From: Rothia aeria
GTDB lineage: Bacteria > Actinomycetota > Actinomycetes > Actinomycetales > Micrococcaceae
Direction of reading: 5' to 3'
Length of the DNA: 64,000 nucleotides
Assembly: GCA_002355935.1 (NCBI GenBank)
Contig: AP017895.1
Span: 372,001-436,000, forward strand
Positions 9,892 to 19,391 of the stretch are shown here, in pieces. Numbering within the stretch: the first letter of the stretch is position 1; each line of letters begins with the position of its first letter. Under the pieces are notes generated by a model. The model was not told where the DNA came from. It was given only the letters and a program-made list of their open reading frames with translations, and did not search any database. Both the position numbers and the translations under genes were made by a program.

Positions 9892-10157
9892 GGTGTTTTC
9901 CTTGAGAAGACTTCTCTGTCTAAAAGCTTTAAGTGTGTTTGAGCGTTTTTAATATTTAAGCTTAATTTTATATAAAGTATAAATATTCACATAAGGTATA
10001 CGATGTATTTCTGTATATATATTTGGCTCTATTATATCTATAAGTCATTTTCGTTTTCTCAGCACGATCACAAGCAAATTATCCGTAACTTTTAAGGTGC
10101 ACACACCCAAATGATTTATAGAGTTATAGGTAGGGAGTACAGCCCGAAGGGGGATTC
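9892..10157. other. AT-rich divergent intergenic region
   Basis: This separates the esterase pair (minus) from lysX (plus) and should hold both promoters. It is visibly AT-rich (9940-10060), but no promoter pair stands out enough to place. Confidence 0.4.
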
Positions 10158-13100
10158 ATGACAGGCCAGAAACGAAGCCGCGACGCGGCGGATACAGCCT
10201 CACGATACGCCGAGGTATCGGCCCGGTGGCTCATTGGCGCCTACTCTTTCCTGACCGTCATCACAGTGTTCTCTTGGATTATCTCGCCCCTGCGCAGCGG
10301 GCGCGGCTTCCGCTGGTGGGAGCTGGGGGTGAGCCTCCTCAATATCCCCGCCACCCACTCACTGGCCAGTGCCGTCACGATGCTCGTCATCACCTGGGGT
10401 CTGATTGCCCGCAAACGTCTGGGGCTGTACCTGGCGATCTTCTTTCAGGCAGCGGGTATTGTGCTGGGTATCGACAGCACCCTCGTGGTGTTCTTCCCCG
10501 ACCCGATCATGGGACCCAAACAGTACCTCATCTCGTGGGTAGACACGATTTCGGTGGTTATTGGGCTAATCGCCATCCCCTTCCTGTGGTCTATTCGTAA
10601 AGCGTTCCCGGCCCGTATTGGGCGTATCTCGTGGGCCGTGGCGGCCCTTGTGTTCGTGGGCGGTTTCACCGCAACCACACTCATCACCTGGTACTTTGGG
10701 CGGCACCTTCCCGGAGTCACCCCACAAAACCTGGTACTGCACGGTCTGGGGATTGACATTGTCCCCGAACTTAAGGGACCTAACGCTGCGGCCGTCGTGG
10801 GCACTGTCGCCTCGGTGTTCTATGGGATTTTCTCGGCGATCGCCGTGTACCTCATCCTGCGCGGGTACCGTATGCCAAACACCTGGACAGCTGAACACGA
10901 GGTGCGGCTGCGTGAGCTGCTCCAAGAGTACGGAGGAAACGATTCCCTCTCATACTTCGCCACCCGCCGCGATAAGCAGACCGTGTTCTCCCCAGATCAT
11001 CGGGCCGCCATCACATACCGCATGGTGGGATCGGTGTGCCTGGCATCCAGCGACCCGGTGGGAGACCCGGCCTCCTGGGGCGCAGCAATCCGGGCGTGGA
11101 TGCGCGCCGCCCGCACCTACGGGTGGGTTCCGGCCGCTATTAGTGTGAGCGAGGCAGGCGCGCGTGCCTTCGCAAAAGAAGGGCTGAGCATTACCCGCAT
11201 GGGCGACGAAGCGGTACTCACCACCGACAGGTTCAGCCTGAATAATACGTCGCTGACGCAGGTGCGGCAGGCCTGCCAGCGAGTGCGGAAAGCGGGGTAC
11301 AGCCTGCGCATCCGCCGCCACCGTGACCTCAGTGACCAAGAACTGAAGCAGATGCAGCAGTACTCCGACCAATGGCGGCACGGCAGGGTGGAACGCGGTT
11401 TCTCAATGGCTCTAAACCGCCTGGGTGACCCCGCCGACGGCCGGTGCCTGCTGGTATCGGCGCACGCCGCCGACGGGCAGATGGTGGGTTTACTCTCGTT
11501 CGTGCCGTGGGGCCGCACAGGGGTTTCCCTGGATGTAATGCGCCGCTCCCCTGAGGCCCCCAACGGGACTATCGAGTTCATGGTGGCCGGGCTGATGGAG
11601 CGGGCTGGCGAGTACGGCATCACCCGTGTCTCCCTGAATTTTGCGATGTTCCGTCACGTGTACGATAACGCCGAGCGGTTTGGGGCCAGCCCGTGGGAGA
11701 GGCTTGCCTCCCGTTCATTGGGGTACCTGGACAGGTTCTGGCAGTTGGAACGCCTGTACCGGTTTAATCTGAAGTTCGCCCCGGAGTGGGTGGGACGGTA
11801 TATGGCGTTTGAACCGACGCTGGCGTTCATTAATACGGTGGTTGCGGCGGGTGTGGCCGAGGGGTTCCTGCCGGATATTTCGATTTCGGCGCGGAGGCAG
11901 CGATCCCAGGCGCTGTTATTGGGAGAGGCTGATTGTGAGCGGGTGCGGGAGATTGAACGCCGGTCTCTGGCAGACACCCCGCGGGTGCAGACACGCCGCA
12001 GTGAGCAGACTCGGCACCGCATCCGGCACGCTGAGCTATTACGCAGCGCGGGTATGGAGCCATATCCGTTGGGTGTTCGGTGTGATTATTCGGTGGAAGA
12101 GCTCACCAATATATTGCATTCAGGAAATATTTCGGTTGAGGAATTTACCCTGTCGGGTCGGGTGCGGTTTATTCGCAACCACGGCGGGGTCGTCTTCCTC
12201 ACCCTCATAGAGAACGGCCGCACCCTCCAGGTGGTTATTGAACGCGCCGCTGTGGGTGCGCAGGCGCTGCGGCTTCTCAGCCAGACCGTCGATACCGGCG
12301 ATATTCTGCTCATCACCGGCAGCATGGGAGCCTCACGTAACGGCACCGTCTCGGTGCTGGCCAGCGACTGGCGGATGGCTTCTAAGTGCCTGCATCCCAT
12401 CCCGTTCGCCTCATTCACCGACCCGGAGGCGCGCCTGCGCCGCCGCTCCACCGATCTGCTGGTTAACCCTGAACAGGTGCAAAACCTGCGGATGCGCTCG
12501 GCTATTATTACGTCCATCCGGCACACCCTGGATACGGAAGGTTTCACCGAGGTTGAGACCCCAATCCTGAACACGGTGCACGGTGGCGCCAGCGCCCGCC
12601 CCTTCAAAACGTTCATTAACGCCTACGGGGCGGATCTAACACTGCGTATCGCCCCGGAGCTATACCTCAAACGCTTGGTGGTGGGCGGCATGGGTGCCGT
12701 ATATGAGCTGGGCCGTGACTTCCGCAACGAGGGTGCAGATAACACGCACAACCCCGAGTTCACAGTGCTTGAGGCATACCGACCCTACGCCGACTACACC
12801 GATATGCGCCACCTAACGGAGCGGATCATTAAAAACACGGCGCAGGCGGTGTACGGTCAGTGCGTGCTGCCGTTGGGGGCAAAGGGCAGCACAGACCGTA
12901 CGCTGGATGATGTTTCAGGTGCCTGGCCGGTGGTTTCGGTGTGTGAGGCACTCTCAGCGGCGGTGGGCACCACCATCACCTTAGACACCGATTTTGAGAC
13001 GCTCCTGGCCCTGGCTCGTGAGCATGAGATTCACGTACGGGACGATATGGGTGCAGGGGCGGTCATTGAGGAACTGTATGGTGAACTGGTGGAAGCAAAA

Positions 13101-13483
13101 ACCGTGTTCCCCACGTTTTACACGGATTTCCCGGTGGAGACCTCCCCTTAGCTGGTGCGCACCGCAGTGTTTTGGGGCTGGTGGAGCGCTGGGATTTGGT
13201 GATTAACGGTATGGAGATGGGTACCGCCTACTCCGAATTAGCCGATGCGCTGGTGCAGCGTGAGCGTCTGGTAGCGCAGTCACTGAAAGCGGCCGCCGGA
13301 GACCCCGAGGCCATGCAAGTGGATGAGGATTTCCTGTACGCCCTGGAGACGGGGCTGCCGCCTACCGGCGGGCTGGGGATCGGTATTGACCGGCTGGTCA
13401 TGCTCATGGCGCAGACCCAGATTCGCGGGGTGCTTTCGTTCCCCTTCGTAAAACCGTTAAAGCACGATACGCGCTACCAGTGA
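10158..13483 (+). CDS. lysX: LysX: lysylphosphatidylglycerol synthase fused to lysyl-tRNA synthetase, one apparent frameshift
   Basis: Makes lysyl-tRNA and transfers lysine to phosphatidylglycerol, lowering membrane negative charge and protecting against cationic peptides. The N-terminal third has about six to seven membrane segments and then a DUF2156 (MprF-like) transferase domain (about residues 240-560). The C-terminal half is a class II LysRS with an OB-fold (FTLSGRVRFIRNHGG), motif 2 (YELGRDFRNEGADNTHNPEFT) and motif 3 (GLGIGIDRLVML). The frame breaks at the C run 13144-13147. With five C the join reads VETSPLAGAHRS and yields 1108 residues, as expected for actinobacterial LysX. ATG at 10158 follows GAAGGGGGA. 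Confidence 0.92.
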
Positions 13484-13539
13484 GCCTTCTCCCCCGCTTC
13501 TAATTACTGCTAAGCCGAGGGCGCTTTCGGCGGGGGTGG

Positions 13540-13557
13540 CACACGCTGCGGTGTGCG
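13540..13557 (+). terminator. Possible hairpin after lysX
   Basis: GCACAC and GTGTGC enclose a six-base loop about 60 bases after the lysX stop and are followed by AT-rich sequence. Weak as a terminator. Confidence 0.3.
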
Positions 13558-13724
13558 TTAATTATTCGTTACAAATTCCCTGAAACCACTTATTGAGCTT
13601 GCTCACACGGGTACTGTACCGCAACAATAGTTACCTGTAACTTCCGGAAAAATATCTTTTTCCGTATGCGGGTGCTTAAGCCCCGCCCCTCCCCCGCAGT
13701 GACGCCTCGTACCGGGGGATTACT

Positions 13725-15302
13725 GTGTTCAATAACCCGATGGGAGCGCCCGTGGAGGGATTCGTACATTTTATTCAAGACGTCAACACCTATACCTCTG
13801 GCGCCACCAGCGTGGTTGACTCTATTCAGCAATGGGTATGGGAGAACTTCCTCTTCGTGGCGCTGATTGCCGCTGGTTTGTTCCTGACCATCCGCACCCG
13901 TGCGGTGCAGTGGCGTTCTCTGCCCGAGATGCTGCGCGTGCTCACCGACCCGTCCGGTCACGAAGCTGACGGCCGTAAGAGCATTTCCTCATTCCGTGCG
14001 TTCACGGTTTCGGCGGCATCCCGTGTGGGTACCGGCAATATTGCGGGCGTGGCGATCGCTATTGCGATGGGCGGCCCCGGTGCGGTGTTCTGGATGTGGC
14101 TTATTGCGGCGGTGGGCGGCGCATCCGCTTTCGCCGAGTCGCTGCTGGGTCAGCTGTATAAGGAGCGCGGCAAGGACTCCTATATTGGTGGCCCCGCCTA
14201 CTATATGCAGCGCGGGCTGAACGCACGCTGGCTGGGCCTGATTTTCGTGGGCTTTATTGTGCTGACCTATAGTTTTGTGTTCTGCGCGGTGCAGACCAAC
14301 GCGATTGTTGAGGCGGGCGCGAACTCGTTCAACATCAGCATTGAAGGCACGGACGGTATGGGGTTCCGCATCCTGGTGGGTGTGATTATTACGGGCCTGA
14401 CGGCGGCCATTATTTTCGGCGGTATTCGTGCGATCTCCTCGGTAACCGAGTTTCTGGTGCCGTTCATGGCGGTGCTGTACATGGTTCTGGGCCTTCTGGT
14501 GGTGGGCTTGAATATTGGAGAAATTCCGAACGTTCTGCTCATGATTTTCGAGGGCGCTTTTGGTCTGCGTGAGTTTGTGGTGGGCGGCACGATGGGTGCC
14601 GTTATTTGGGGTATGAAACGCGGCCTGCTCTCAAACGAGGCCGGTATGGGTACCGCCCCGAACGCGGGCGCAACCGCGACTATCTCGCACCCCGCCAAAC
14701 AGGGCTATGTGCAGGCGCTGGGTGTGTATTTCGATACGATGCTGGTCTGCTCTGTGACCGCGTTTATTGTGCTTCTGTCGAATCCTGTCTATGGCGATAA
14801 GACCCGCGGTGCGGGCCTGACTCAGGATGCGTTGGCCGCCCAGTTGGGTGGTTGGGCCACGCACTTCTTAACCTTCGCTATTTTCCTCTTCGCGTTCTCC
14901 TCGGTCATTGGCAACTACTATTACGGTGAGTCGAATATCCGCTTTGTGACCGAAAAGCGTTGGGCACTGACGGTGTTCCGCCTGGTGGTGCTGGGGTTTG
15001 TGTTCTTTGGCGCGATTGCATCGCTGAGCCTGCTGTGGACGACGGCGGATATGCTGAACGCGGGCATGGTGATTGTGAACCTGGTGGCGGTGCTGTGGCT
15101 TTCACCGAAGGTGGTTGCGGTTCTGAAGAACTATGAGACGCAGCGTAAGGCTGGGCTGGAGCCTATTTTCATGGCATCCGATATGCCCGAGATTAAAAAC
15201 TTGGCTGCCTGGGATGGCACGGATGAGGTGACCACCCGCGAGTTCTGGGCTAAACGAGACTCGGATGCTGCCGCTAAGCGGGCACAAAAGACGGGTGTTT
15301 AG
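13725..15302 (+). CDS. Sodium:alanine symporter (AGCS family)
   Basis: 525 residues with about ten to eleven membrane segments. AGCS signatures are VGTGNIAGVAIAIAMGGPGAVFWMW, GGPAYYMQRGL and NEAGMGTAPNAGATA. It imports alanine or glycine with Na+ and is similar to AlsT/DagA. The GTG at 13725 follows a GGGGG stretch that can serve as Shine-Dalgarno; an ATG at 13740 is an alternative. It stands as a single transcription unit ending in a strong hairpin. Confidence 0.9.
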   Translation: MFNNPMGAPVEGFVHFIQDVNTYTSGATSVVDSIQQWVWENFLFVALIAAGLFLTIRTRAVQWRSLPEMLRVLTDPSGHEADGRKSISSFRAFTVSAASRVGTGNIAGVAIAIAMGGPGAVFWMWLIAAVGGASAFAESLLGQLYKERGKDSYIGGPAYYMQRGLNARWLGLIFVGFIVLTYSFVFCAVQTNAIVEAGANSFNISIEGTDGMGFRILVGVIITGLTAAIIFGGIRAISSVTEFLVPFMAVLYMVLGLLVVGLNIGEIPNVLLMIFEGAFGLREFVVGGTMGAVIWGMKRGLLSNEAGMGTAPNAGATATISHPAKQGYVQALGVYFDTMLVCSVTAFIVLLSNPVYGDKTRGAGLTQDALAAQLGGWATHFLTFAIFLFAFSSVIGNYYYGESNIRFVTEKRWALTVFRLVVLGFVFFGAIASLSLLWTTADMLNAGMVIVNLVAVLWLSPKVVAVLKNYETQRKAGLEPIFMASDMPEIKNLAAWDGTDEVTTREFWAKRDSDAAAKRAQKTGV

Positions 15303-15320
15303 CTTAGTCTCCTCACTATG

Positions 15321-15370
15321 AAGCGGAGTTTTTACCGGATAAGTGCTACTCTCTGGTGAAAACTCCGCTT
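15321..15370 (+). terminator. Long-stem hairpin after the alanine symporter
   Basis: AAGCGGAGTTTT (15321-15332) pairs perfectly with AAAACTCCGCTT (15359-15370). The stem continues inward about six more pairs including wobbles. It lies just after the symporter stop and just before the next start, so it could attenuate as well as terminate. Confidence 0.7.
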
Positions 15371-15396
15371 TTACTGAAAACCTTGGAGGGCCCCTC

Positions 15397-15660
15397 ATGC
15401 CTAGCGGCGTGCTTGATGTACTGTGGACCGCGGTGTTTCTCGTGGGTATCGCATTGGCGCTGTACTGTCTGCTCACGATTCACCGCAGCCCGTACTTTAG
15501 TGAGGTGCAGAAGCTCAAGTGGCTCCTGTTCACCTTGGCGCTACCGTTTCTTGGCCCTATCGCCTGGATTTTACGTTCACGCGCCGAGAAGCGGGAGGCT
15601 GCGCAGCGGCCCTCACCCGATACGCAGAATACTCAGCCGCCCAGCAATGACGCCCCATAG
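15397..15660 (+). CDS. Small PLDc_N-type membrane protein
   Basis: 87 residues with two membrane segments (about residues 5-25 and 36-58). The block LKWLLFTLALPFLGPIAWIL resembles the phospholipase D nuclease N-terminal (PLDc_N) domain common as a stand-alone actinobacterial membrane protein. I chose the ATG at 15397 because TTGGAGGG lies nine bases before it; an earlier in-frame start at 15343 would lie inside the preceding hairpin. The C-terminus is polar (PDTQNTQPPSND). Role unknown. Confidence 0.7.
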   Translation: MPSGVLDVLWTAVFLVGIALALYCLLTIHRSPYFSEVQKLKWLLFTLALPFLGPIAWILRSRAEKREAAQRPSPDTQNTQPPSNDAP

Positions 15661-15778
15661 GATACTAAACGCCGCAGGGCGTACATCACTGTTCGGTCTT
15701 GCTGGATGTTTATGCTGATGTTTGGCCCGCCGGGTGCTGCAGACACACGGGAAAGACGGGTATGACGGGTATAAAAAA

Positions 15779-15804
15779 TCCCCGGTTCAACTGAACCGGG
15801 GATT
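15779..15804 (-). terminator. Terminator of tRNA-Leu
   Basis: ATCCCCGGTTCA and TGAACCGGGGAT form a perfect stem. On the minus strand it follows the tRNA by a few bases and runs into TTTTTT. Confidence 0.85.
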
Positions 15805-15807
15805 AGT

Positions 15808-15894
15808 TGGTGCGCGAGGGGGGAGTTGAACCCCCACGCCCTCACGGGCACACGGACCTGAACCGTGCGCGTCTGCCTATTCCGCCACTCGCGC
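15808..15894 (-). tRNA. tRNA-Leu (CAG)
   Basis: On the minus strand the acceptor arm GCGCGAG pairs with CTCGCGC. The anticodon loop reads TTCAGGT (anticodon CAG), a long variable arm (class II) follows, and the T arm carries GGTTCAA. CCA is encoded. 87 bases, typical of tRNA-Leu, with its own terminator next to it. Confidence 0.93.
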
Positions 15895-16270
15895 AAGTGT
15901 CTTACAACCTGTGGTTGCAGGCAACATATAGAACTATACGCACCCCTTGGCCCCCTGTCCAATCCAATTTTAGTAACCTTATTCACATCACATGACGGAT
16001 TTTTACGCCCTATTATCGGGGTGTAACGGTATGGAACATCCACGCATGGTGCACCAGAATTCACCGTAGTGCCTCTTCAGCCCCCGGTTTTACTGCGAAA
16101 ATAACCCCGATTCTGCATTAATCACCGCCTATCGCATAGAATAGCGTTGGGTGTGTGTATCTAACACACGCACAGCATATGCACAGTTAAAATCGCTAGA
16201 CTGTACCTTTCGCGGGCCCGCGCGGGCTCACGGCAGTACAATCGGCACGGATCGTTAGGAGGAGGCGGCA
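15895..16270. other. Intergenic region upstream of the fhaA operon
   Basis: Should contain the divergent promoters of the tRNA and of the fhaA operon. A GC-rich inverted repeat (GCGGGCCCGCGCGGGC) lies around 16212-16228. No open frame is convincing. Confidence 0.4.
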
Positions 16271-17137
16271 ATGAAGTTTATGGACAGGCTTGAGCGGCTA
16301 GAACAAGGCATTGGGCAGGCCGTTGGCTTCTCCAAAGGCTTCGGCACCTTCGAAAAAGCAGATATTGCAAACCGTATTCGCACGGTCATGGACGATGAAT
16401 CCTACATCGATCCCAACGAGATGCTGATGGCCCCCAATATTTATGCGGTTAATTTCTCCCCCGCAGATTTTGACAGGATACGGGAGTGGGGCAACCCGTT
16501 TGCTATTGAGCTCTGCGACCTCGCCATTTCACACGCGCGAGCGCAGGGATACTCGCTCATTGGGGCGGTGCGCATCACCTTCCATTCCTTACCGGAGGTT
16601 CACCCCGGTGATTTCCAGGTGGTGCCCACGTTTGAGTACTTTTCCACCCCGCCCGCTCAGGGTGCCCTGCCGGTGCAGACACCGGTCAATGACGCCCCAC
16701 CGAGCCCGCATGGGGCACCCTCCTACAGCCCGGTGCGCCCGCCGCGTGCACGGTCGCTGCCGACGCGCATCACCAAGCCGCAGGCCGCACCGGCGCAGCA
16801 GCCTCCGCAGGCTGCTCCGCCCGCCCCCGCCCCGCAGCCGCTGGTACCGCACCTTGAGATTGATGGGCAGCCCATTGAGCTGACCTCGTTCCCGGTAGTT
16901 ATTGGGCGTGGCAGTGTGGCTGATATCCGTGTGGATGGTAAGAGTATTTCCCGCCGCCACCTGCAGATTTCGCACCAGAGCGGGGCGTACATTGTGACCG
17001 ATTTGGGCTCCACTAATGGCACGATGCTCAACGGCACCGCCCTGCGCACCCCCGCAACTTTGCACGACGGTTCTCTCCTGCGACTAGGCGATACGAGCAT
17101 CTTCTTCCGTATGATGCCCGCCGGGGGTGCTCTCTAG
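16271..17137 (+). CDS. fhaA: FHA-domain protein FhaA (DUF3662 plus FHA)
   Basis: 288 residues. The N-terminal DUF3662 domain (about 1-130) is followed by a Pro/Ala-rich linker (about 140-195) and a C-terminal FHA domain (about 205-280) with the phosphothreonine-binding pattern GRG...SISRRHLQIS...DLGSTNGT. In mycobacteria FhaA is phosphorylated by PknB and binds the pseudokinase domain of MurJ, restraining peptidoglycan synthesis; a cognate partner is encoded at 56294-57462 here. First gene of the kinase operon, ATG after GGAGGAGG. It overlaps the next gene by one base (TAGTG). Confidence 0.9.
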   Translation: MKFMDRLERLEQGIGQAVGFSKGFGTFEKADIANRIRTVMDDESYIDPNEMLMAPNIYAVNFSPADFDRIREWGNPFAIELCDLAISHARAQGYSLIGAVRITFHSLPEVHPGDFQVVPTFEYFSTPPAQGALPVQTPVNDAPPSPHGAPSYSPVRPPRARSLPTRITKPQAAPAQQPPQAAPPAPAPQPLVPHLEIDGQPIELTSFPVVIGRGSVADIRVDGKSISRRHLQISHQSGAYIVTDLGSTNGTMLNGTALRTPATLHDGSLLRLGDTSIFFRMMPAGGAL

Positions 17138-17628
17138 TGGCCTCTGAGCTTACCGTCATTATCCTGCGCTTCGCGTTTTTGGCGTTGCTGTGGTTCTTCG
17201 TGTTTCTGGTGTTGGCCGCAGCACGCCGCGACTTGGGGCTGGGGAAGAATTTCCGCACAGTCTCGGTGGATGCGTTCGCCTCCCCTGCCCTGCCGGCGGC
17301 TGAGCAGGCCCCTGTGGCTGCTCCCCCGGCGCGCCCGTCCCAGTTGGTGATCACTGAGGGCGCGCAGGCTGGTGCCATGATGCAGCTGGGGGATGAGCCC
17401 ATCACGATTGGACGCGCAAACGATATTGAGGTTTCGCTTCAGGATGACTACGCCTCGGGACGCCACGCGCGCCTGTTCCCGCAGGGCTCCCGTTGGTTCC
17501 TTGAAGACCTTGGCTCAACGAACGGCACCTATGTGGACGGCCAGCGCCTTAGCCGTGCCACCGTCATTGAGCCGGGCACCGAATTTAGGGTGGGTGGCAC
17601 CACCATGCAGTTGAGGGGTAGTCGGTGA
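17137..17628 (+). CDS. fhaB: FHA-domain membrane protein FhaB
   Basis: 163 residues: one N-terminal membrane segment (about 5-28, FAFLALLWFFVFLVLA) and a C-terminal FHA domain with IGRANDIEV, SGRHARLF and LEDLGSTNGTYVDG. It corresponds to mycobacterial FhaB/FipA, a PknA/PknB substrate at the division site. GTG start overlapping the fhaA stop; it overlaps pstP by four bases (GTGA), indicating translational coupling. Confidence 0.9.
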   Translation: MASELTVIILRFAFLALLWFFVFLVLAAARRDLGLGKNFRTVSVDAFASPALPAAEQAPVAAPPARPSQLVITEGAQAGAMMQLGDEPITIGRANDIEVSLQDDYASGRHARLFPQGSRWFLEDLGSTNGTYVDGQRLSRATVIEPGTEFRVGGTTMQLRGSR

Positions 17629-19391
17629 AGATTGCCTTCCGTTTCGCGGCACGCTCCGATGTGGGTGTGCGCCGCAGCAAAAATGATGATTCCGGCTACG
17701 GGGGCCGGTATCTTGCCGTGGTTGCCGACGGCATGGGCGGGCACGTGGGCGGTGACGTCGCGTCCGCCACAGCTGTACTTAACCTGACCCCGCTGGATCA
17801 CCCCGATTTTGACGGCACCGCGGGCGTGTACCTGGCGGATGAGATTCAAAGCGCGAACAGCATCATTAACGATCTGGCGCATGAGGATTCGCGGCTGGCG
17901 GGGATGGGCACCACCTGCACCGCCCTGCTCATTGACGGTGACAAGATTGAGCTGGCGCATATTGGCGATTCCCGAGCCTACCGTTTGCGCCCGGGCCCGG
18001 ACGGGCAGTTCGAGCAGATCTCGACAGACCACACGTTTGTGCAGCGCCTGCTGAATGAGGGGCGCATCACCCCGCAGGAGGCTGTGCACCACCCGCACCG
18101 CAACGTCATTATGCGTGTGCTTGGTGATGTGGACGCCTCACCTGAGCTTGAGCTGCAGACCCTTGATGCGGTGCCGGGAGAGCGCTGGGTGTTGGCTTCT
18201 GATGGGCTGGACTCGGTTGTTCCCGATTCCGATATTGAGGCGGTTTTGCGCTCCACCGACGATCTGGAGCAAATTGCTGATGTTCTCATCCAGATGACCC
18301 TGGAGCGCGGTGCGCCCGATAACGTGACGGTAGTGGTCGCCCAGGTGATTGACCGCAGCGTGCTGCCTGAGGATGAGCCGGTGGGCGAGTCTGCCGTGCC
18401 GGATGCGCCCAGCCTGCCGGCTTCTATTGCCCCGGCCGTGCCCAATGCCACCGGGGATGAGGATACGATGCGTATCCCTCCTGAAGACCCCACCGAGGTG
18501 AACCCCGCCGGTGGCGACAGCCCCGGTTCGGCGCATATTCGCCGCCGGTTCCGGCGTGCACGCGATTTAACCGGGTCTTTGCTGCACGAGGAGGAACTGC
18601 ACAAACGCGGCGCGGTTGAGGTGATTCATACCTCCGCTGAGATTCTGCGTGGGCAGCTTGGGCAGCGCCCGCACCAGCTGGTGGGTTCAGCCGCTTCGGC
18701 GACAGAGACGGGGATGATCCCGGCCGTGGTGGACCGCACCCTGGAGCACCGCGCCACCTTGGCGCAGCGGGTGCCGCTGACTACTGAGGGTGAGACGGCA
18801 CAGCTTCCCGAGGAGCTTGAGGCCATGCTCACCGTGGATGCGGCTAAGCACCGCCCACGCCGCTGGCCGCTGCGCATTTTCGTGCTGCTGCTGGTGGTTG
18901 GGGTGCTCTCGGCTGCCGCGTGGACGGGTATGCGCTGGATTAGCGGCCGCTACTATGTGAGCGACAGCAACGGCAAGGTGTCAATCTATAACGGTATTCC
19001 GCAGACCCTTGGGCCTATCCGGTTCTCGCATGTGGTTGAGGAAAGTAACGTGTCGGTTAATGACCTCTCGGACCATAACCGTGCGCTGCTGAAAGACACG
19101 ATTTCGGCCGACAATATTGATGAGGCGCGCGTGGTGGTGAACCGTCTGCAGACGCAGGCGAACCTGAACGCGCACCCGAGTCCTTCGCCTTCATCTTCTT
19201 CTTCAGCCAGCCCGTCTGGGAGTGCGAAGCCTTCCGAGAGCCACAACCCGTCGGTGACCCCCACTCCCACCCCGAGCGCGGAGGAATCCGGTAACGCCAC
19301 GGTTCCGTTAATGCCCGGCACCGAGGGTGCCGCTACCACGGAAGGGGACGTGGGTACCGTAACTGGTGAAGGGGGTGCGCATCATGGCTAG
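17625..19391 (+). CDS. pstP: PP2C serine/threonine phosphatase PstP
   Basis: 588 residues. The catalytic PP2C domain (about 1-240) shows RSKNDDSGY, VADGMGGHVGGD, HIGDSRAYR, LASDGLDSVV and GAPDNVTVVV, with the metal-binding aspartates present. A cytosolic juxtamembrane region (240-400), one membrane helix (about 400-420, IFVLLLVVGVLSAAAW), an outer domain and a Ser/Pro-rich tail follow. It dephosphorylates PknA, PknB and their substrates. GTG start coupled to fhaB; its end overlaps the ftsW/rodA start. Confidence 0.92.
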   Translation: MKIAFRFAARSDVGVRRSKNDDSGYGGRYLAVVADGMGGHVGGDVASATAVLNLTPLDHPDFDGTAGVYLADEIQSANSIINDLAHEDSRLAGMGTTCTALLIDGDKIELAHIGDSRAYRLRPGPDGQFEQISTDHTFVQRLLNEGRITPQEAVHHPHRNVIMRVLGDVDASPELELQTLDAVPGERWVLASDGLDSVVPDSDIEAVLRSTDDLEQIADVLIQMTLERGAPDNVTVVVAQVIDRSVLPEDEPVGESAVPDAPSLPASIAPAVPNATGDEDTMRIPPEDPTEVNPAGGDSPGSAHIRRRFRRARDLTGSLLHEEELHKRGAVEVIHTSAEILRGQLGQRPHQLVGSAASATETGMIPAVVDRTLEHRATLAQRVPLTTEGETAQLPEELEAMLTVDAAKHRPRRWPLRIFVLLLVVGVLSAAAWTGMRWISGRYYVSDSNGKVSIYNGIPQTLGPIRFSHVVEESNVSVNDLSDHNRALLKDTISADNIDEARVVVNRLQTQANLNAHPSPSPSSSSSASPSGSAKPSESHNPSVTPTPTPSAEESGNATVPLMPGTEGAATTEGDVGTVTGEGGAHHG